A program made the translations under genes and the position numbers. Below are positions 61,356 through 64,000 of a DNA stretch of 64,000 nucleotides, piece by piece. Numbering within the stretch: position 1 is the stretch's first letter; the number at the start of each line of letters is the position of its first letter. This DNA is from Pseudacidovorax sp. RU35E (GTDB lineage Bacteria > Pseudomonadota > Gammaproteobacteria > Burkholderiales > Burkholderiaceae_C), in the NCBI RefSeq assembly GCF_900156165.1, contig NZ_FTMY01000002.1, positions 372,001 through 436,000 on the forward strand, written 5' to 3'. The notes beneath the pieces are model-generated. The model made no database searches and was not told where the DNA came from. It was given only the letters and a program-made list of their open reading frames with translations.

Positions 61356-62344
61356 ATGACGTCGCCATCCCGTGTCAGGGTGCAGCGGCGCCCTGTGCAC
61401 GGGGTGTTGCTGCTCGACAAGCCGCTGGGCCTGTCCAGCAACCAGGCGCTGCAAAAGGCCAAATGGCTGCTGCGCGCCGAGAAGGCCGGCCATACCGGCA
61501 CGCTGGATCCACTCGCGACCGGTGTGCTGCCGCTGTGCTTTGGTGCCGCCACCAAGTTCAGTCAGCTGCACCTGGACGCCGACAAGTGCTACGAGACCAC
61601 GGTCCGCCTGGGCCGGACGACGAGCACCTCCGATGCCGAGGGCGAGGTGACCAGCGAGCAGCCGGTCGACTGCACGCCCGAGCAGGTGCAGGCGGTGCTG
61701 ACGCGCTTCCGTGGCCCCATCTCGCAGGTGCCGCCCATGCACAGCGCCCTCAAGAAGGACGGCAAGGCGCTCTACGAATACGCCCGCGAAGGCATCGTGC
61801 TGGAGCGCGAGCCGCGTGCGGTCGTGATCCATGCGCTGACGCTGCTCGAAGCACAGCTGGCGGGACCAGAGCCCTTCCTGCGCCTGGCGGTGCAGTGTTC
61901 AAAGGGCACCTACATCCGCACGCTGGGCGCCGACATCGGCGCGGCGCTGGGCTGCGGCGGCCACCTGAAGGCCTTGCGCCGCACGCGCACCGGGCCGTTC
62001 TCGGCGCCGCAGTGCGTGTCGCTGCAGGCGCTGGAGGCCATGGACGACGTGCAGCGCCTGGAAGCGCTGCTGCCCACCGAAGCGCTCGTCGGCGGCCATG
62101 TGCCCGTCACGTTGGGCACGGAGGATGCTGGTCGCTTCCTGTCCGGCATGCGCCGGCGCGGCCACTGGGCCGACGCCGAGGCGGTGGCGGTCTTCGGCGC
62201 ACAGCCGGAAGCCTTCCTGGGTAGTGCCCATGTGAAGGCCGGCGAACTGATTCCCGGGCGACTGCTGAGCCCGCTCGAAATCCAGCAGACCCTATTGCAA
62301 ACCCATTCAAAGTCACTTGAGCCCTCGCAGGAGGTAACGACACC

Positions 62345-62348
<4 letters not shown>
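61356..62348 (+). CDS. truB: tRNA pseudouridine-55 synthase
   Basis: A 330-residue enzyme that makes pseudouridine 55 in the T loop of tRNAs. The catalytic aspartate is D51 in [38 protein letters not shown] at the start and [19 protein letters not shown] are further hallmarks. The C-terminal domain is longer than in E. coli. The stop overlaps the typA start (ATGA). Confidence 0.96.

Positions 62349-64000
<1,652 letters not shown>

Overview
The window is about 64 kb of GC-rich chromosome that is gene-dense and mostly housekeeping. Gene content and order (glyA-nrdR, ribD-ribE-ribBX-ribH-nusB, tolQRA, rimP-nusA-infB-rbfA-truB-typA, and the GntR-type phosphonate regulator) point to a betaproteobacterium of the order Burkholderiales, most likely Comamonadaceae. 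That placement is inferred from gene content, not from a tree. I see no rRNA, CRISPR array, insertion sequence, prophage or integrase. Two serine tRNA genes are present.

Layout, left to right. 1-2801 (+): the 3' end of dnaE, a proline iminopeptidase and a J-domain-like protein. 2820-15790 (-): a run of about 16 co-directional genes, many overlapping by 1-4 bases, read from glyA leftwards: glyA, nrdR, five type IV minor-pilin genes, ribD, ribE, ribBX, ribH, nusB, an aminotransferase, ybgC, tolQ, tolR, tolA. 16082-17525: a membrane-anchored lytic transglycosylase with a consensus promoter, then a strong candidate for an undescribed structured small RNA or leader with its own promoter and terminator. 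17630-29980: a giant DUF748 protein, a DUF349 protein with an RG-rich segment, mtfA, lpxH, two cyclophilins, a TPR protein, cysS and an alkA-like glycosylase. 29998-33801: accA, a DUF1232 protein, tilS and lysC. 33873-34446: two convergent tRNA-Ser genes, each with a perfect terminator. 34462-38302: a stomatin/NfeD membrane pair and a large PLP decarboxylase.

38348-46568 is the main accessory system, a phosphonate (2-aminoethylphosphonate, AEP) catabolic island. A GntR regulator, a PhnZ-like mixed-valent di-iron oxygenase and an EamA-type membrane protein run one way. A phosphonate ABC transporter (binding protein, ATPase, fused permease), an FAD-dependent amine oxidoreductase and phosphonoacetaldehyde hydrolase PhnX run the other. 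A palindromic candidate operator lies in the divergent gap. The usual partners PhnW (transaminase, normally upstream of PhnX) and PhnY (hydroxylase, normally upstream of PhnZ) are absent from the window, so the flavoenzyme probably feeds PhnX and the HD oxygenase is an orphan.

46657-55494: a DUF454 membrane protein, a small exported ATP-dependent DNA ligase (LigE type), fabI, a yejABEF peptide importer and an MFS transporter. 55598-64000 (+): the rimP-nusA-infB-rbfA-truB-typA translation operon, preceded by a textbook promoter and, about 10 bases after the likely transcription start, a strong intrinsic terminator that looks like an attenuator. typA runs off the right edge.
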